A program made the translations under genes and the position numbers. Positions 18,836-28,459 of a stretch of DNA of 51,060 bases are shown in pieces. Within the stretch, counting starts at the first letter, position 1; the number at the start of each line of letters is the position of its first letter. The notes under the pieces were generated by a model, which was not told the origin of the DNA, made no database searches, and saw only the letters and a program-made list of their open reading frames with translations. Origin of the DNA: Bacteroidaceae bacterium (GTDB lineage: Bacteria > Bacteroidota > Bacteroidia > Bacteroidales > Bacteroidaceae); NCBI GenBank assembly GCA_024398495.1, contig JAKSJA010000012.1:1-51060 (forward strand), in the 5' to 3' direction.

Positions 18836-20404
18836 CTACGATAGCTGTGAAATGGCAAAGTTGATGCGGTTGACAGTTTCATCCTTTCCTAAAAAAGCAG
18901 ACAACTCATACATGTCCGGTCCTTGACCTGTTCCTACAAGAGCCACACGCCATGCATTCCATGGGCGAAAACCAGATTCCTCTGTCCACGGGTCAACCGT
19001 CTGTCTGATATTTTCTATCGTGAAGTCTGACACGTCTTTCAGTTTCTCGACAAGGAGTTTCATCATGTCGCCAGTGTCTTCTTTCCAGTTCTTGCGCACA
19101 AATTTATCCTCTTTATCATATTTCTCAGGAGCAATGAAGAAGAATTTGCACAGAGGCCACAGATCGCTGACAAAACTGATGTTGCGTTTATGGACCACAT
19201 TATTACTGTCGGTATATTCAACAACCTTCTGTTTCATCATCTCTACAACCATGGATTCTCTTTCCGGTGTGCTCTGTATGTCATTGGCTTTCAGGATACG
19301 ATCAAATTCATCTGTCCATTCTATCGCCGATTTATTCAACAAGTACTGTTGGTTAAACCACATACCTTTGATGTAGTCAAATCGTGCACCAGCCTTGCTG
19401 CATTTCCCAAGGTCGAAAGCATCTACCAGTTGTTCAAGACTAAAAATCTCTTGTTCTGTTCCTGGATTCCAACCAAGAAGTGCAAGGAAGTTGATGACTG
19501 CCTCTGGCAGATAACCCTTCTCCCTATATCCCGATGACACTTGTCCTGATTGGGGATCATGCCATTCCAATGGAAATACAGGGAAGCCAAGTTTATCTCC
19601 GTCACGTTTTGACAGTTTGCCATTCCCGACAGGTTTCAGCAGCAAAGGCAGATGAGCAAAACGCGGCATTGTATCTCCCCATCCGAAAGCCTCGTACAAC
19701 AATACGTGCAACGGAGCACTCGGCAACCATTCTTCACCACGGATGACATGTGTTATCTCCATGAGATGGTCATCTACTATATTTGCCAAATGATATGTAG
19801 GCAGTTGATCTGCACTCTTGAACAACACCTTGTCATCAAGGATGTCACTCTGGATTACAACCTCACCACGGATGATGTCATCAACCATCACAGAGATGCC
19901 TGGTTCGACTTTGAAACGCACCACATACTGCGCACCCTCAGCAATAAGTCTTTCTGTTTCTTCTTTCGGCAAAGTCAGTGAGTTGCGCATCATGCCACGA
20001 GTGTGTGCATCATATTGGAAGTTCTCCACCTCACTACGTTTCTTTTCCAACTCCTCCGGTGTATCAAAGGCAACGTATGCTTTGTCACTATCTAACAACT
20101 GTTGCACATACTTTTTATATATCTCTCGTCTTTCACTCTGGCGATAAGGACCATATTTGCCTCCTATGCCAACACCTTCGTCAAAGGTCAAGCCCAACCA
20201 CTTAAAACTCTCAATGATATATTCTTCTGCACCTGGAACAAATCTATTCGTATCCGTATCTTCTATTCTGAACACGAAATCACCACCATGCTGACGTGCA
20301 AAAAGACAATTGTATAATGCTGTCCTTACGCCACCTATATGAAGCGGACCTGTAGGACTCGGAGCAAAACGCACTCTCACTTTTTTATCATTGACATCGT
20401 TCAT
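18836..20404 (-). CDS. gltX: Glutamyl-tRNA synthetase
   Basis: 522 aa. Class I aminoacyl-tRNA synthetase. The HIGH-type signature is [11 protein letters not shown] with HIGG at 22-25, and the KMSKS-type loop is [11 protein letters not shown]. The ATP and tRNA domains and the C-terminal anticodon-binding region have normal length. Divergent from the 7TM-HD gene with an intergenic space of 87 bp in which both promoters sit. First gene of the gltX-waaA(-mdh) run. Confidence 0.96.
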   Translation of the reverse strand: MNDVNDKKVRVRFAPSPTGPLHIGGVRTALYNCLFARQHGGDFVFRIEDTDTNRFVPGAEEYIIESFKWLGLTFDEGVGIGGKYGPYRQSERREIYKKYVQQLLDSDKAYVAFDTPEELEKKRSEVENFQYDAHTRGMMRNSLTLPKEETERLIAEGAQYVVRFKVEPGISVMVDDIIRGEVVIQSDILDDKVLFKSADQLPTYHLANIVDDHLMEITHVIRGEEWLPSAPLHVLLYEAFGWGDTMPRFAHLPLLLKPVGNGKLSKRDGDKLGFPVFPLEWHDPQSGQVSSGYREKGYLPEAVINFLALLGWNPGTEQEIFSLEQLVDAFDLGKCSKAGARFDYIKGMWFNQQYLLNKSAIEWTDEFDRILKANDIQSTPERESMVVEMMKQKVVEYTDSNNVVHKRNISFVSDLWPLCKFFFIAPEKYDKEDKFVRKNWKEDTGDMMKLLVEKLKDVSDFTIENIRQTVDPWTEESGFRPWNAWRVALVGTGQGPDMYELSAFLGKDETVNRINFAISQLS

Positions 20405-20431
20405 ACGCTAAAAATATGCCTTTCTAAAATT

Positions 20432-20464
20432 TTTGCAAATTTACAACTTTTTTTCGTACCTTTG
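20432..20464. promoter_or_regulatory. Overlapping divergent promoters of gltX and the 7TM-HD gene
   Basis: Plus strand: TTTG (20432-20435), about 21 bp, TACCTTTG (20457-20464), 27 nt before the HD gene ATG at 20492. Minus strand: TAAATTTG (20436-20443) serves gltX, with no good -33 element. The two overlap, so polymerase binding for one should exclude the other. Confidence 0.5.
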
Positions 20465-20491
20465 TCACGGTTGTAGATTTTTTTAAGTCGT

Positions 20492-22525
20492 ATGAATGAT
20501 TTTAAGACAGTGAAGCGTTCACAACAACAAAAAAACACAATAATATATTTGGGGTTCATAGTCATTACTGTGGCTATACTGACCGTCTTTCTGCCGAGAG
20601 GAAACACATATAATTTTCAGTTCGACATGGACAAACCATGGAATGACGCATCCCTGATTGCAGATTTTGATTTCCCCATACTCAAATCCTCTGAAGACAT
20701 AGACAAAGAAAAGGACAGCCTATTGAGAAATTTTGTTCCTTATTTTGCTATGGACAAACAAGTTTCAGAACGTATGCTCATAAATCTAAAAGAGGATATA
20801 AAAGACAGTCTGTCGAAAGATCAGTATAAGATAGTTGAAAGTCTCACACAACAACTCGCAGAATTATACGACACAGGGATTCTTGATGCTTCCGAATATA
20901 ATATGATGGCAGAAGATACTGCCAGTTATATCCGTATCGTTGAAGATAACCATGCAATTACAGTACGACTAAACACCTTGTATTCAACCGTAAAGGCATA
21001 CGAGAAGATACTCTCAGACAATCCCGAATACAGTATATTTTTGCATCAATACAATATAAACGATTATATCGTTCCCAACATATCGTATGACAAAGAACGC
21101 AATGAAGAAACAAAACAGGAACTGATTTCGTCCATACCTTTGGCAACAGGTATCGTTCAAAACGGACAAAAGATTGTTGAAAAAGGAGAACTGGTGACCA
21201 AAGAAATCTATAATACATTAACTTCGTATGAAAAGGAACTGAATGCAAAAGAAGGAACAGCAAAAAATGCTTACGTGCTATTAGGGCAAATCCTGTTTTT
21301 GTTAATCATCGTTGATATATTCTTTGCATACTTATACTTTTTCAGAAGAGATTATCTGGATAAAATCAGCAATGCAATGATGCTTTTTGTATTGTTGATT
21401 GTATTCCCTGTAATATGTTATCTGAATGTACAATATCGGATAACTAATGTCTATATCATACCTTTTGCCATGGCACCTATATTCATTAGATTGTTCATGG
21501 ATTCACGTACGGCATTCATTACTCATATACTAATTGTGATACTGTGTGCATGTTCAATTCGCTATCCGTTTGAATTTATCGTATTGCAGAGTGTCACAGG
21601 ATTTGTCGCAATAGTTTCACTACGCGACCTGTCATCACGATGGCAACTAATCAGAAGTTCCATTTACATCTTCATTTTCAGTTGCATAATTTACTTTGCT
21701 TTGGAAACTATGCAGAGCGGGGATATCCATCATCTGGAGGCGAACACTTACATCTGTTTCTTCCTAAACAGCATATTGTTGTTGTTTGCATATCCACTTA
21801 TGTGGGGCATAGAAAAATTATTCAATTTCATCTCCGATGTCACATTGGTTGAACTTTCAAACACCAACAATGAGCCATTACGGCTTTTGTCAGAGACTGC
21901 CCCTGGAACTTTTCAGCATGCCATACAGGTCAGCAATCTTGCAGCTGAGGTAGCAAACAGGCTTCAATTAAAAGCTCAGCTCTGCCGTACTGGTGCCTTG
22001 TATCATGACATAGGGAAACTTACCAATCCTGCATTTTTCATAGAAAATCAGTCAGGACATAGTCCTCATGAGCAGTTGTCACCGATTGAAAGTGCAAACA
22101 TTGTAATCAGCCATGTCACGGAAGGTCTCAGAATTGCTGATAAATACAAACTTCCAAATGTGATAAAAGAATTTATTTCAACACATCACGGGCAAGGAAA
22201 ATGCAGTTATTTCTTCGCAGAAGCAAAAAAGAAATATGGCGATGATTTCGACACTTTAGCATTTACATATCCTGGTCCTAATCCGTTCACACGAGAACAG
22301 GCCATTGTTATGATGAGTGACGCATGCGAGGCAGCTTCGCGTTCTCTTACAGAGTATACCGAAAAGAATATTGCGGAACTCACCGAAAAGATTATAAACT
22401 CACAAATGGACAGTGGATTTTTTAAGGACTGTCCTATTACATACCGTGATATACAGATAACAAAAACTGTTCTTACAGAAAAATTGATGACTATTTATCA
22501 TACAAGAATTAAATACCCAGATTAA
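20492..22525 (+). CDS. 7TM-HD domain phosphohydrolase (PgpH-type)
   Basis: 677 aa. Membrane segment near 16-34, an extracytoplasmic 7TMR-HDED-like region (about 40-260), a cluster of hydrophobic segments (about 265-450), then a cytoplasmic HD domain with FQHAIQVSNLAAEVANRL and ALYHDIGKLTNP (His-Asp metal ligands). Family members of this architecture hydrolyse cyclic di-AMP (Listeria PgpH); that this one does so is inference. It heads a run with the outer-membrane protein and priA genes, which follow at 3 nt and with a 1-nt overlap. Confidence 0.9.
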   Translation: MNDFKTVKRSQQQKNTIIYLGFIVITVAILTVFLPRGNTYNFQFDMDKPWNDASLIADFDFPILKSSEDIDKEKDSLLRNFVPYFAMDKQVSERMLINLKEDIKDSLSKDQYKIVESLTQQLAELYDTGILDASEYNMMAEDTASYIRIVEDNHAITVRLNTLYSTVKAYEKILSDNPEYSIFLHQYNINDYIVPNISYDKERNEETKQELISSIPLATGIVQNGQKIVEKGELVTKEIYNTLTSYEKELNAKEGTAKNAYVLLGQILFLLIIVDIFFAYLYFFRRDYLDKISNAMMLFVLLIVFPVICYLNVQYRITNVYIIPFAMAPIFIRLFMDSRTAFITHILIVILCACSIRYPFEFIVLQSVTGFVAIVSLRDLSSRWQLIRSSIYIFIFSCIIYFALETMQSGDIHHLEANTYICFFLNSILLLFAYPLMWGIEKLFNFISDVTLVELSNTNNEPLRLLSETAPGTFQHAIQVSNLAAEVANRLQLKAQLCRTGALYHDIGKLTNPAFFIENQSGHSPHEQLSPIESANIVISHVTEGLRIADKYKLPNVIKEFISTHHGQGKCSYFFAEAKKKYGDDFDTLAFTYPGPNPFTREQAIVMMSDACEAASRSLTEYTEKNIAELTEKIINSQMDSGFFKDCPITYRDIQITKTVLTEKLMTIYHTRIKYPD

Positions 22526-22528
22526 GTT

Positions 22529-23122
22529 ATGAAAAAGATTATTATGATTGCCCTCGTGGCAACAATGGCTATTTCTGCCAATGCACAAGTAAAATTCGGT
22601 TTGCGAGGTGGTTTAAACTTAACCAGCCTTTCACTTAGTGGCGACTTATCAGACAATGTGAAGAAAGAGAATCAGGCAGGATTCTACATCGGTCCTACTG
22701 TCAAGTTCTCTCTTCCACTTGGTGGTTTTGGACTTGATGCTTCTGCACTCTACAATCAGAAGAACTCAAAGATTGCAGAAGAAACAATCAAGGAGAGCGA
22801 GATTGCAATCCCTATTAACCTGCGTTGGGAATTTGGATTGGGGCAAATGGCAAATATATTCCTGAAAGCAGGTCCTCAATTTGCTTTTCCAGTAGGCACA
22901 AAAGATTTTAATCTTGCTGATATAGCTGAATATACCCTAGAATCATCCAATTTCAGTATTAACCTTGGTGCTGGCGCAACACTGATAAGACATCTGGAAA
23001 TATCTGCAAACTACAACATTGCATGTGGCAAGACGGGTGAAGGTATATTGAATAATACAAAAGAAGCCTTTATTGAAGGAAAATCCAACACCTGGCAGAT
23101 AGGTCTGGCATATTACTTTTAA
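22529..23122 (+). CDS. Outer-membrane beta-barrel (porin-like) protein
   Basis: 197 aa. Signal peptide of about 19 residues ending ANAQ, then alternating amphipathic strands with frequent Gly and aromatic residues and a C-terminal strand ending in aromatic residues (IGLAYYF), the pattern of small eight-stranded OprF/OmpX-type barrels (PF13568-like). No specific transport or enzymatic role can be read. The stop overlaps the priA ATG (TAATG), so translation is probably coupled. Confidence 0.85.
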   Translation: MKKIIMIALVATMAISANAQVKFGLRGGLNLTSLSLSGDLSDNVKKENQAGFYIGPTVKFSLPLGGFGLDASALYNQKNSKIAEETIKESEIAIPINLRWEFGLGQMANIFLKAGPQFAFPVGTKDFNLADIAEYTLESSNFSINLGAGATLIRHLEISANYNIACGKTGEGILNNTKEAFIEGKSNTWQIGLAYYF

Positions 23123-25164
23123 TGTATATAGACGTCATACTGCCTCTGCATCTTGACAGTCTGTTTACATACCGTTTACCAAAAACAAGTACAGACAACA
23201 ACAAGAGCATGCCCCGCATACAGCGAGGCATGCGTGTTCTTGTGCCATTTGGAACAAACAAGACATACATCGCCATTGTTGTTAACATCCACGAAAAGCA
23301 TAGTGGACAGTATGCCATTAAAAATGTCATAGAAGTCCTGGATGAAAAACCCATATTGACATCACAGCAATTTCATTTATGGCAATGGATCTCCAATTAT
23401 TACATTTCTTCATTAGGAGACATATACACAGCAGCCGTTCCTTCCGAGATAAAAACGGTTGAGGGTTACAAACGATATTTACGTCGGACAGCAAAACAAG
23501 GTGATCAAAAAAACATATTCTACGAATCTAAAACCACGGATATACAACCCCTTAACAATTTTCAGGAAAAAGCATACACAGAAATAAAGGATAGCTTCAG
23601 TAAACACAATGTAACACTTCTTCACGGAGTAACATCAAGTGGCAAAACGGAAATATACATACACCTCATTGAAGAAGAACTGAAAAAGGGGAAGCAAGTG
23701 TTGTACATTCTTCCAGAGATTGCATTGACTGTACAGATAATGCAACGGCTACAAAAGGTATTCGGAGAAAGATTAGGAATATATCATTCCAAGTATTCTG
23801 ATTCCGAACGTACAGCAGTATGGTATAAACAACTATCCAGCCAACCATATGACATCATTCTCGGAGTCCGCAGTTCCGTATTTCTACCATTCTCAAATTT
23901 GGGACTGGTAATCATTGATGAGGAACATGAAGCATCTTTCAAACAACAAGACCCAGCCCCTCGTTATCATGCCCGCAGCGTTGCTGTTGTTTTGGCAGAT
24001 ATGTACAAAGCAAAGACATTATTAGGGACAGCAACACCTTCGATAGAATCGTACTATAATGCTATTTCTGGAAAATATGGTTTGGTTGTGCTTTCACATC
24101 GTCACAAAGACATACAAATGCCAGAAATAAAAGTTGTTGACATAAAGGATTTGAAACATCGAAAGATGATGAATGGTCCTTTTTCTCCGCAACTCATTGA
24201 AAGTATAAATAATGCTCTCGCTGCTGAACAGCAAGTTATCCTATTTCAAAACAGACGTGGTTTTGCTCCGACTCTTATATGCAAAGAATGCGGATGGAGG
24301 CCAAAATGTTCTGGGTGTGACGTATCTCTAACGTATCATAAAAAAAGTGACTCACTCACTTGTCATTATTGTGGACACACATACAAAATTCCAGAGATAT
24401 GTCCAGAATGTGGAGGCACTAAGTTTATAGACAAAGGATTTGGTACAGAAAAGATTGAGGACTATGTAATCAAATTATTCCCCAAGGCGAAAGTTGCGCG
24501 CATGGACCTGGATACCACCAAGACACGTTCTGCATACGAAAATATCATTTCCGACTTTTCTAACGGGAACACAAATTTACTTATTGGCACGCAAATGGTA
24601 AGTAAAGGACTCGATTTCGACAAAGTCGGAGTAGTGGGAATCCTTAACGCAGATGCCATGCTGAATTATCCTGATTTTCGCGCTTACGAGCATGCTTTTA
24701 TGATGATGTGCCAAGTCAGTGGACGAGCTGGTCGTAAAGAACAGCGAGGAGAGGTAATACTGCAGACCATGTCACCTGAGATGCCACTTATAACGCAAGT
24801 GGTAAACAATGACTACGACACCTATTTTAAGGCTATGTTAGCCGAACGCAAAATGTTTCACTATCCTCCATTTACCCACCTTATATACATTTTTATTAAA
24901 CACAAGAAGGAGATTATTGCAGATACTGCTGCCATAGAACTTTCTGGGAGACTAAAAAACATCTTTGGTGAGCGTGTTCTTGGTCCTGACAAACCATTTA
25001 TTGCACGAACCAAGAACTATTATATTCGGAAAATCGTATTAAAATTAGAGAATACACTATCTGTTTCCAAAATCCGCAAGCAACTACTCAGTACACAACA
25101 AGAACTTCTTACTGACAGCCGATATAACTCTATCAACATTTACTGTGATGTGGATCCACTTTAA
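23122..25164 (+). CDS. priA: Primosomal replication-restart helicase PriA
   Basis: 680 aa. Superfamily 2 DNA helicase that reloads the replisome at stalled forks. Walker A in HGVTSSGKTEIY (about 168-179), Walker B in IIDEEHEASF (near 265), the Cys-rich zinc-binding insertion CKECGWRPKCSGC through CPECGG (about 386-433) with eight Cys, and helicase motifs QNRRGF, GTQMVSKGLDF and QVSGRAGR. The N-terminal DNA-binding domain is present. It is shorter than the roughly 800-aa Bacteroides versions I remember, but all core motifs are intact. Confidence 0.95.
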   Translation: MYIDVILPLHLDSLFTYRLPKTSTDNNKSMPRIQRGMRVLVPFGTNKTYIAIVVNIHEKHSGQYAIKNVIEVLDEKPILTSQQFHLWQWISNYYISSLGDIYTAAVPSEIKTVEGYKRYLRRTAKQGDQKNIFYESKTTDIQPLNNFQEKAYTEIKDSFSKHNVTLLHGVTSSGKTEIYIHLIEEELKKGKQVLYILPEIALTVQIMQRLQKVFGERLGIYHSKYSDSERTAVWYKQLSSQPYDIILGVRSSVFLPFSNLGLVIIDEEHEASFKQQDPAPRYHARSVAVVLADMYKAKTLLGTATPSIESYYNAISGKYGLVVLSHRHKDIQMPEIKVVDIKDLKHRKMMNGPFSPQLIESINNALAAEQQVILFQNRRGFAPTLICKECGWRPKCSGCDVSLTYHKKSDSLTCHYCGHTYKIPEICPECGGTKFIDKGFGTEKIEDYVIKLFPKAKVARMDLDTTKTRSAYENIISDFSNGNTNLLIGTQMVSKGLDFDKVGVVGILNADAMLNYPDFRAYEHAFMMMCQVSGRAGRKEQRGEVILQTMSPEMPLITQVVNNDYDTYFKAMLAERKMFHYPPFTHLIYIFIKHKKEIIADTAAIELSGRLKNIFGERVLGPDKPFIARTKNYYIRKIVLKLENTLSVSKIRKQLLSTQQELLTDSRYNSINIYCDVDPL

Positions 25165-25216
25165 TGAATATAAATTTCACGACTTTTTAATTCAATAAAG
25201 AAATAAACAAATTTAT

Positions 25217-25354
25217 TTTGGCGTTGTTCTTGATTTGCACTAATTTTGACTTTGTCGAAGTTAGGCTGCAGCTCAACTGAGACAAAAACTGCGTTTTAAC
25301 GAGTTTCAATTTTTGAAATCATAAAATCAAGTTCTATGATTTCAAAAATTAAAC
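25217..25354 (+). ncRNA. Candidate small RNA or alternative leader: promoter plus strong hairpin
   Basis: TTTG (25217-25220), 20 bp, TAATTTTG (25241-25248) is a good promoter with no ORF behind it. The transcript from about 25255 would include an inverted repeat of about 20 bp (25303-25323 with 25335-25354, one bulged base; core GAAATCATA/TATGATTTC). A second promoter with the same GATTTGCACTAATTTTG context lies 161 bp further on and serves the DUF5683 gene. This could be an sRNA, or a distal promoter giving a structured leader. No U-tract follows the hairpin, so it is not a classic terminator. Confidence 0.35.
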
Positions 25355-25377
25355 CTTTAAAAATAATTGAATTATTT

Positions 25378-25409
25378 TTTGTTTCTGTTTTCGATTTGCA
25401 CTAATTTTG
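25378..25409 (+). promoter_or_regulatory. Promoter of the DUF5683 gene
   Basis: TTTG (25378-25381), 20 bp, TAATTTTG (25402-25409); the ATG at 25418 follows the -7 box by 8 nt, so the mRNA is nearly leaderless. Confidence 0.65.
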
Positions 25410-25417
25410 TAGCGAAT

Positions 25418-26104
25418 ATGTCCTTTTGGAAGCGAAATATAATAAAGTTGGTGGTGACGACTGTCATCGTATGGGGCGGTGCGACTGGTGTATGCCATGC
25501 GCAGGATGCTGACAGTACGGTGGTGATGGCGGAAGACTCCGTGATAAAGGCGGAAACGCTGTTTACCACCAAACAGAAACGTGACTGGGCGACATGGAAA
25601 CCGAACTCCAAGAAGGCTCTGTGGCTGGCACTCGTCATCCCCGGTGGTGGACAGATATACAACCACAAGTACTGGAAACTGCCTATCTTCTATGGCGGTC
25701 TTGTGGGGTGTCTATATGCGCTGTCGTGGAATGGGCAGATGTATAAGGACTATGCGCAGGCTTATTCGGACATTATCGATGATGACCCTAACACGATGAG
25801 CTATAACCAGTTTCTGCATCTGGGCGTGAAGATTGACGATTCGAACAGGGCAAAATATACGGAAATCTTCAAGAGCCGCAAGGACCAGTACCGCCGGTGG
25901 AGGGACCTGTCGTTTTTCTGTATGGTTGGCGTCTATGCCATCTCTGTCATTGATGCGTATATAGATGCGGAGATGTCTGACTTTGACATCAGCCGTGACC
26001 TGAGCATGAAGATTCGTCCGAAGGTCATGAACAACAGCAACAGCCTGTCTCAGAACCCTCTGACATCATCGTCTGTCGGAGTCGCCTGCAGCCTTAACTT
26101 CTGA
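25418..26104 (+). CDS. DUF5683 family membrane-associated protein
   Basis: 228 aa from ATG 25418; the frame extends upstream, but through the promoter. A signal peptide (about 1-28, ending CHAQ) is followed by a linker and then KALWLALVIPGGGQIYNHKYWKLPIFYGG, which with later hydrophobic stretches (LVGCLYALSW, FFCMVGVYAISVIDAYIDA) is typical of the DUF5683/TM2-like family with its P-G-x-GQ-x-YN motif. Function unknown. Codon use looks more G+C-rich than in priA; the same holds for the following rel gene. Confidence 0.85.
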   Translation: MSFWKRNIIKLVVTTVIVWGGATGVCHAQDADSTVVMAEDSVIKAETLFTTKQKRDWATWKPNSKKALWLALVIPGGGQIYNHKYWKLPIFYGGLVGCLYALSWNGQMYKDYAQAYSDIIDDDPNTMSYNQFLHLGVKIDDSNRAKYTEIFKSRKDQYRRWRDLSFFCMVGVYAISVIDAYIDAEMSDFDISRDLSMKIRPKVMNNSNSLSQNPLTSSSVGVACSLNF

Positions 26105-26125
26105 TGTGGACTTGAAACTTAAAAC

Positions 26126-28459
26126 TTGGAAACTTTGAACGAGAATACATTACCATCGAATGAGGAGATGAAAGCCCAGCGGGAGGCGGAGGAGAAAATG
26201 GTGGATGCCGCTTTCCAGAAACTGCTGGACTCCTATCTGGCTTCCAACCATCGCAAGAAGGTGGACATAATAACGAAGGCTTTTGTCTTTGCACGCAATG
26301 CCCACAAGGGTGTGCGCCGACTGTCGGGGGAACCGTACATAATGCATCCGCTGGCTGTGGCTCTTATCGCTTCGTCTGAGATAGGACTGGGCTCCACGAG
26401 TATCTGCTCTGCCCTTCTGCATGACGTGGTGGAGGATACGGACTATACGGTGGAGGACATCGAAAACATCTTCGGGAAGAAGATTGCACAGATCGTGGAC
26501 GGGCTGACAAAGATTTCCGGTGGTATCTTCGGTGACAAGGCTTCGGCACAGGCGGAGAACTTCCGCAAACTGCTGCTGACGATGAGCGATGACATACGGG
26601 TAATCCTCATAAAGATCTGTGACCGTCTGCACAATATGCGTACTCTGGCTTCGCAACCTGCCAACAAACAATACAAGATTGCGGGGGAGACATTATATAT
26701 ATATGCACCGCTTGCCAACCGTCTGGGACTCAACAAGGTGAAGAACGAACTGGAAGACCTGTGCTTCCGTTATGAGCATCCGGAGGAATACAAGTCTATT
26801 GTGCAGCGTCTGGAGATAACGCAGGGGAAACGTGATACGTTGTTCGAGGAGTTTACAGCACCCATCAAGGAGTCTCTTGACAGGATGGGACTCGACTATG
26901 AACTGAAGGCGCGCGTCAAGACTCCTTATTCTATATGGAACAAGATGCAGAACAAGCATGTCTCCTTTGATGAGATTTATGACATCCTGGCTGTACGCAT
27001 CATCTTCAAACCGAAAAACCGCAAGGAGGAGATAAACGAGTGCTTCAACATCTACGTTGCAATAACGCAGATATACAAAAGCCACCCTAACCGCATGCGT
27101 GACTGGCTGTCGCACCCGAAGGCTAACGGATATCAGGCTCTGCATGTCACTCTGATGAGCAATGCAGGACAATGGATAGAGGTGCAGATAAGGAGCGACC
27201 GTATGAACAACATCGCAGAACATGGTTTTGCGGCACACTGGAAATACAAGGACGGGGAACTCATCAATACGGTAGAGGAACACGAGGAGGACAAGGAACT
27301 GGAGAACTGGTTGGGGACAATAAAGGAAATACTTGATGACCCTCAGCCGGATGCAATGGATTTCCTGGATTCAATAAAACTGAACCTTTTTGCATCGGAG
27401 ATATTCGTGTTCACTCCGAAGGGTGACATAAAGACAATGCCGGCCGGAGCTACGGCTCTCGACTTTGCCTTTTCCATCCATTCCTTCCTGGGAAGCCATT
27501 GCATAGGAGCAAAGGTGAACCACAAACTCGTGCCTGTGTCGCACAAACTGCAGAGCGGCGACCAGGTGGAAATCCTTACCTCCCAGGCTCAGCATATAAA
27601 ACTTGAATGGGTTGACTTTGTATCGACAGCAAAGGCCCGCAATAAGATTCTGGCGGCTCTGCGCAAGGATGCAAGGTACATACAGAAACAGGGTGAAGAA
27701 ATCCTGAAGGACTTTCTTGAGAAAAACGAAATAGGATTTACTACTGCGGTGGTGAACCGTCTGCTGAAATATCACGAGATGCAAAGGAGGGAGGACTTCT
27801 TCCACCAGATAGGCGACAAGACTATTGTCCTTGATGAGAAAGATGTTGATGTTGCAGTGGGAAAGAGGGAACATAACGGAAACAATGGATACGGTGGATG
27901 GCGTAAGTATGTGCCGTTTGTGAAGAGCCAGAAAGATGCCGATGACGGAACTCCGCTGCGTACAGACCTTAAACGCTCGCAGCAAGGACTGATGGTGGTA
28001 CAGAAGGACTTCAACAAGAAGATACCCGTCTTCATTACAGATGAAAACATAAACACATATATCTTCCCTGACTGTTGCCATCCTATTTCGGGCGATGATA
28101 TATTGGGATATATTGACAACAAGCGACACATTGAAATACATGCACGGAACTGCCCTGTGGCAAACAAACTGAAAAGTAGTTGGGGTAACCGTATCCTTGA
28201 TGCAAAATGGGATACGCAGGAATATCTGTTTGAAGCACAGATAATACTGAAAGGTATTGATGAATTCGGGCTTTTGAACAGGATTACCAAAGTGCTGTCA
28301 GATGACATGAATGTCAATATGACAAAGGTGGTGTTCGTGGCAGAGAATGATATTATAGAGGGAACAATAAATATACGCGTACATAATCGCAAGGATGTTG
28401 ACAACATCATCACCCATCTGCGTGAGATAACTTCTCTAAAAGAAATAAATCAACTATGA
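26126..28459 (+). CDS. RelA/SpoT-type (p)ppGpp synthetase/hydrolase
   Basis: 777 aa from TTG 26126. Starts at TTG 26135 (LNENTLPSNEEM) or ATG 26168 are also possible; upstream is a simple AAACTT-rich stretch. Domains in order: HD hydrolase (GVRRLSGEPYIMHPLAVA, LLHDVVEDTD with the HD pair), synthetase (YSIWNKMQNKH, DILAVRIIF, GYQALHVTL), TGS (IFVFTPKGDIKTMPAGATALDFAF), and a C-terminal ACT domain (about 690-777). The intact HD pair suggests a bifunctional Rel-type enzyme controlling the stringent response. The pectinesterase ATG overlaps its stop (ATGA). Confidence 0.94.
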   Translation: METLNENTLPSNEEMKAQREAEEKMVDAAFQKLLDSYLASNHRKKVDIITKAFVFARNAHKGVRRLSGEPYIMHPLAVALIASSEIGLGSTSICSALLHDVVEDTDYTVEDIENIFGKKIAQIVDGLTKISGGIFGDKASAQAENFRKLLLTMSDDIRVILIKICDRLHNMRTLASQPANKQYKIAGETLYIYAPLANRLGLNKVKNELEDLCFRYEHPEEYKSIVQRLEITQGKRDTLFEEFTAPIKESLDRMGLDYELKARVKTPYSIWNKMQNKHVSFDEIYDILAVRIIFKPKNRKEEINECFNIYVAITQIYKSHPNRMRDWLSHPKANGYQALHVTLMSNAGQWIEVQIRSDRMNNIAEHGFAAHWKYKDGELINTVEEHEEDKELENWLGTIKEILDDPQPDAMDFLDSIKLNLFASEIFVFTPKGDIKTMPAGATALDFAFSIHSFLGSHCIGAKVNHKLVPVSHKLQSGDQVEILTSQAQHIKLEWVDFVSTAKARNKILAALRKDARYIQKQGEEILKDFLEKNEIGFTTAVVNRLLKYHEMQRREDFFHQIGDKTIVLDEKDVDVAVGKREHNGNNGYGGWRKYVPFVKSQKDADDGTPLRTDLKRSQQGLMVVQKDFNKKIPVFITDENINTYIFPDCCHPISGDDILGYIDNKRHIEIHARNCPVANKLKSSWGNRILDAKWDTQEYLFEAQIILKGIDEFGLLNRITKVLSDDMNVNMTKVVFVAENDIIEGTINIRVHNRKDVDNIITHLREITSLKEINQL

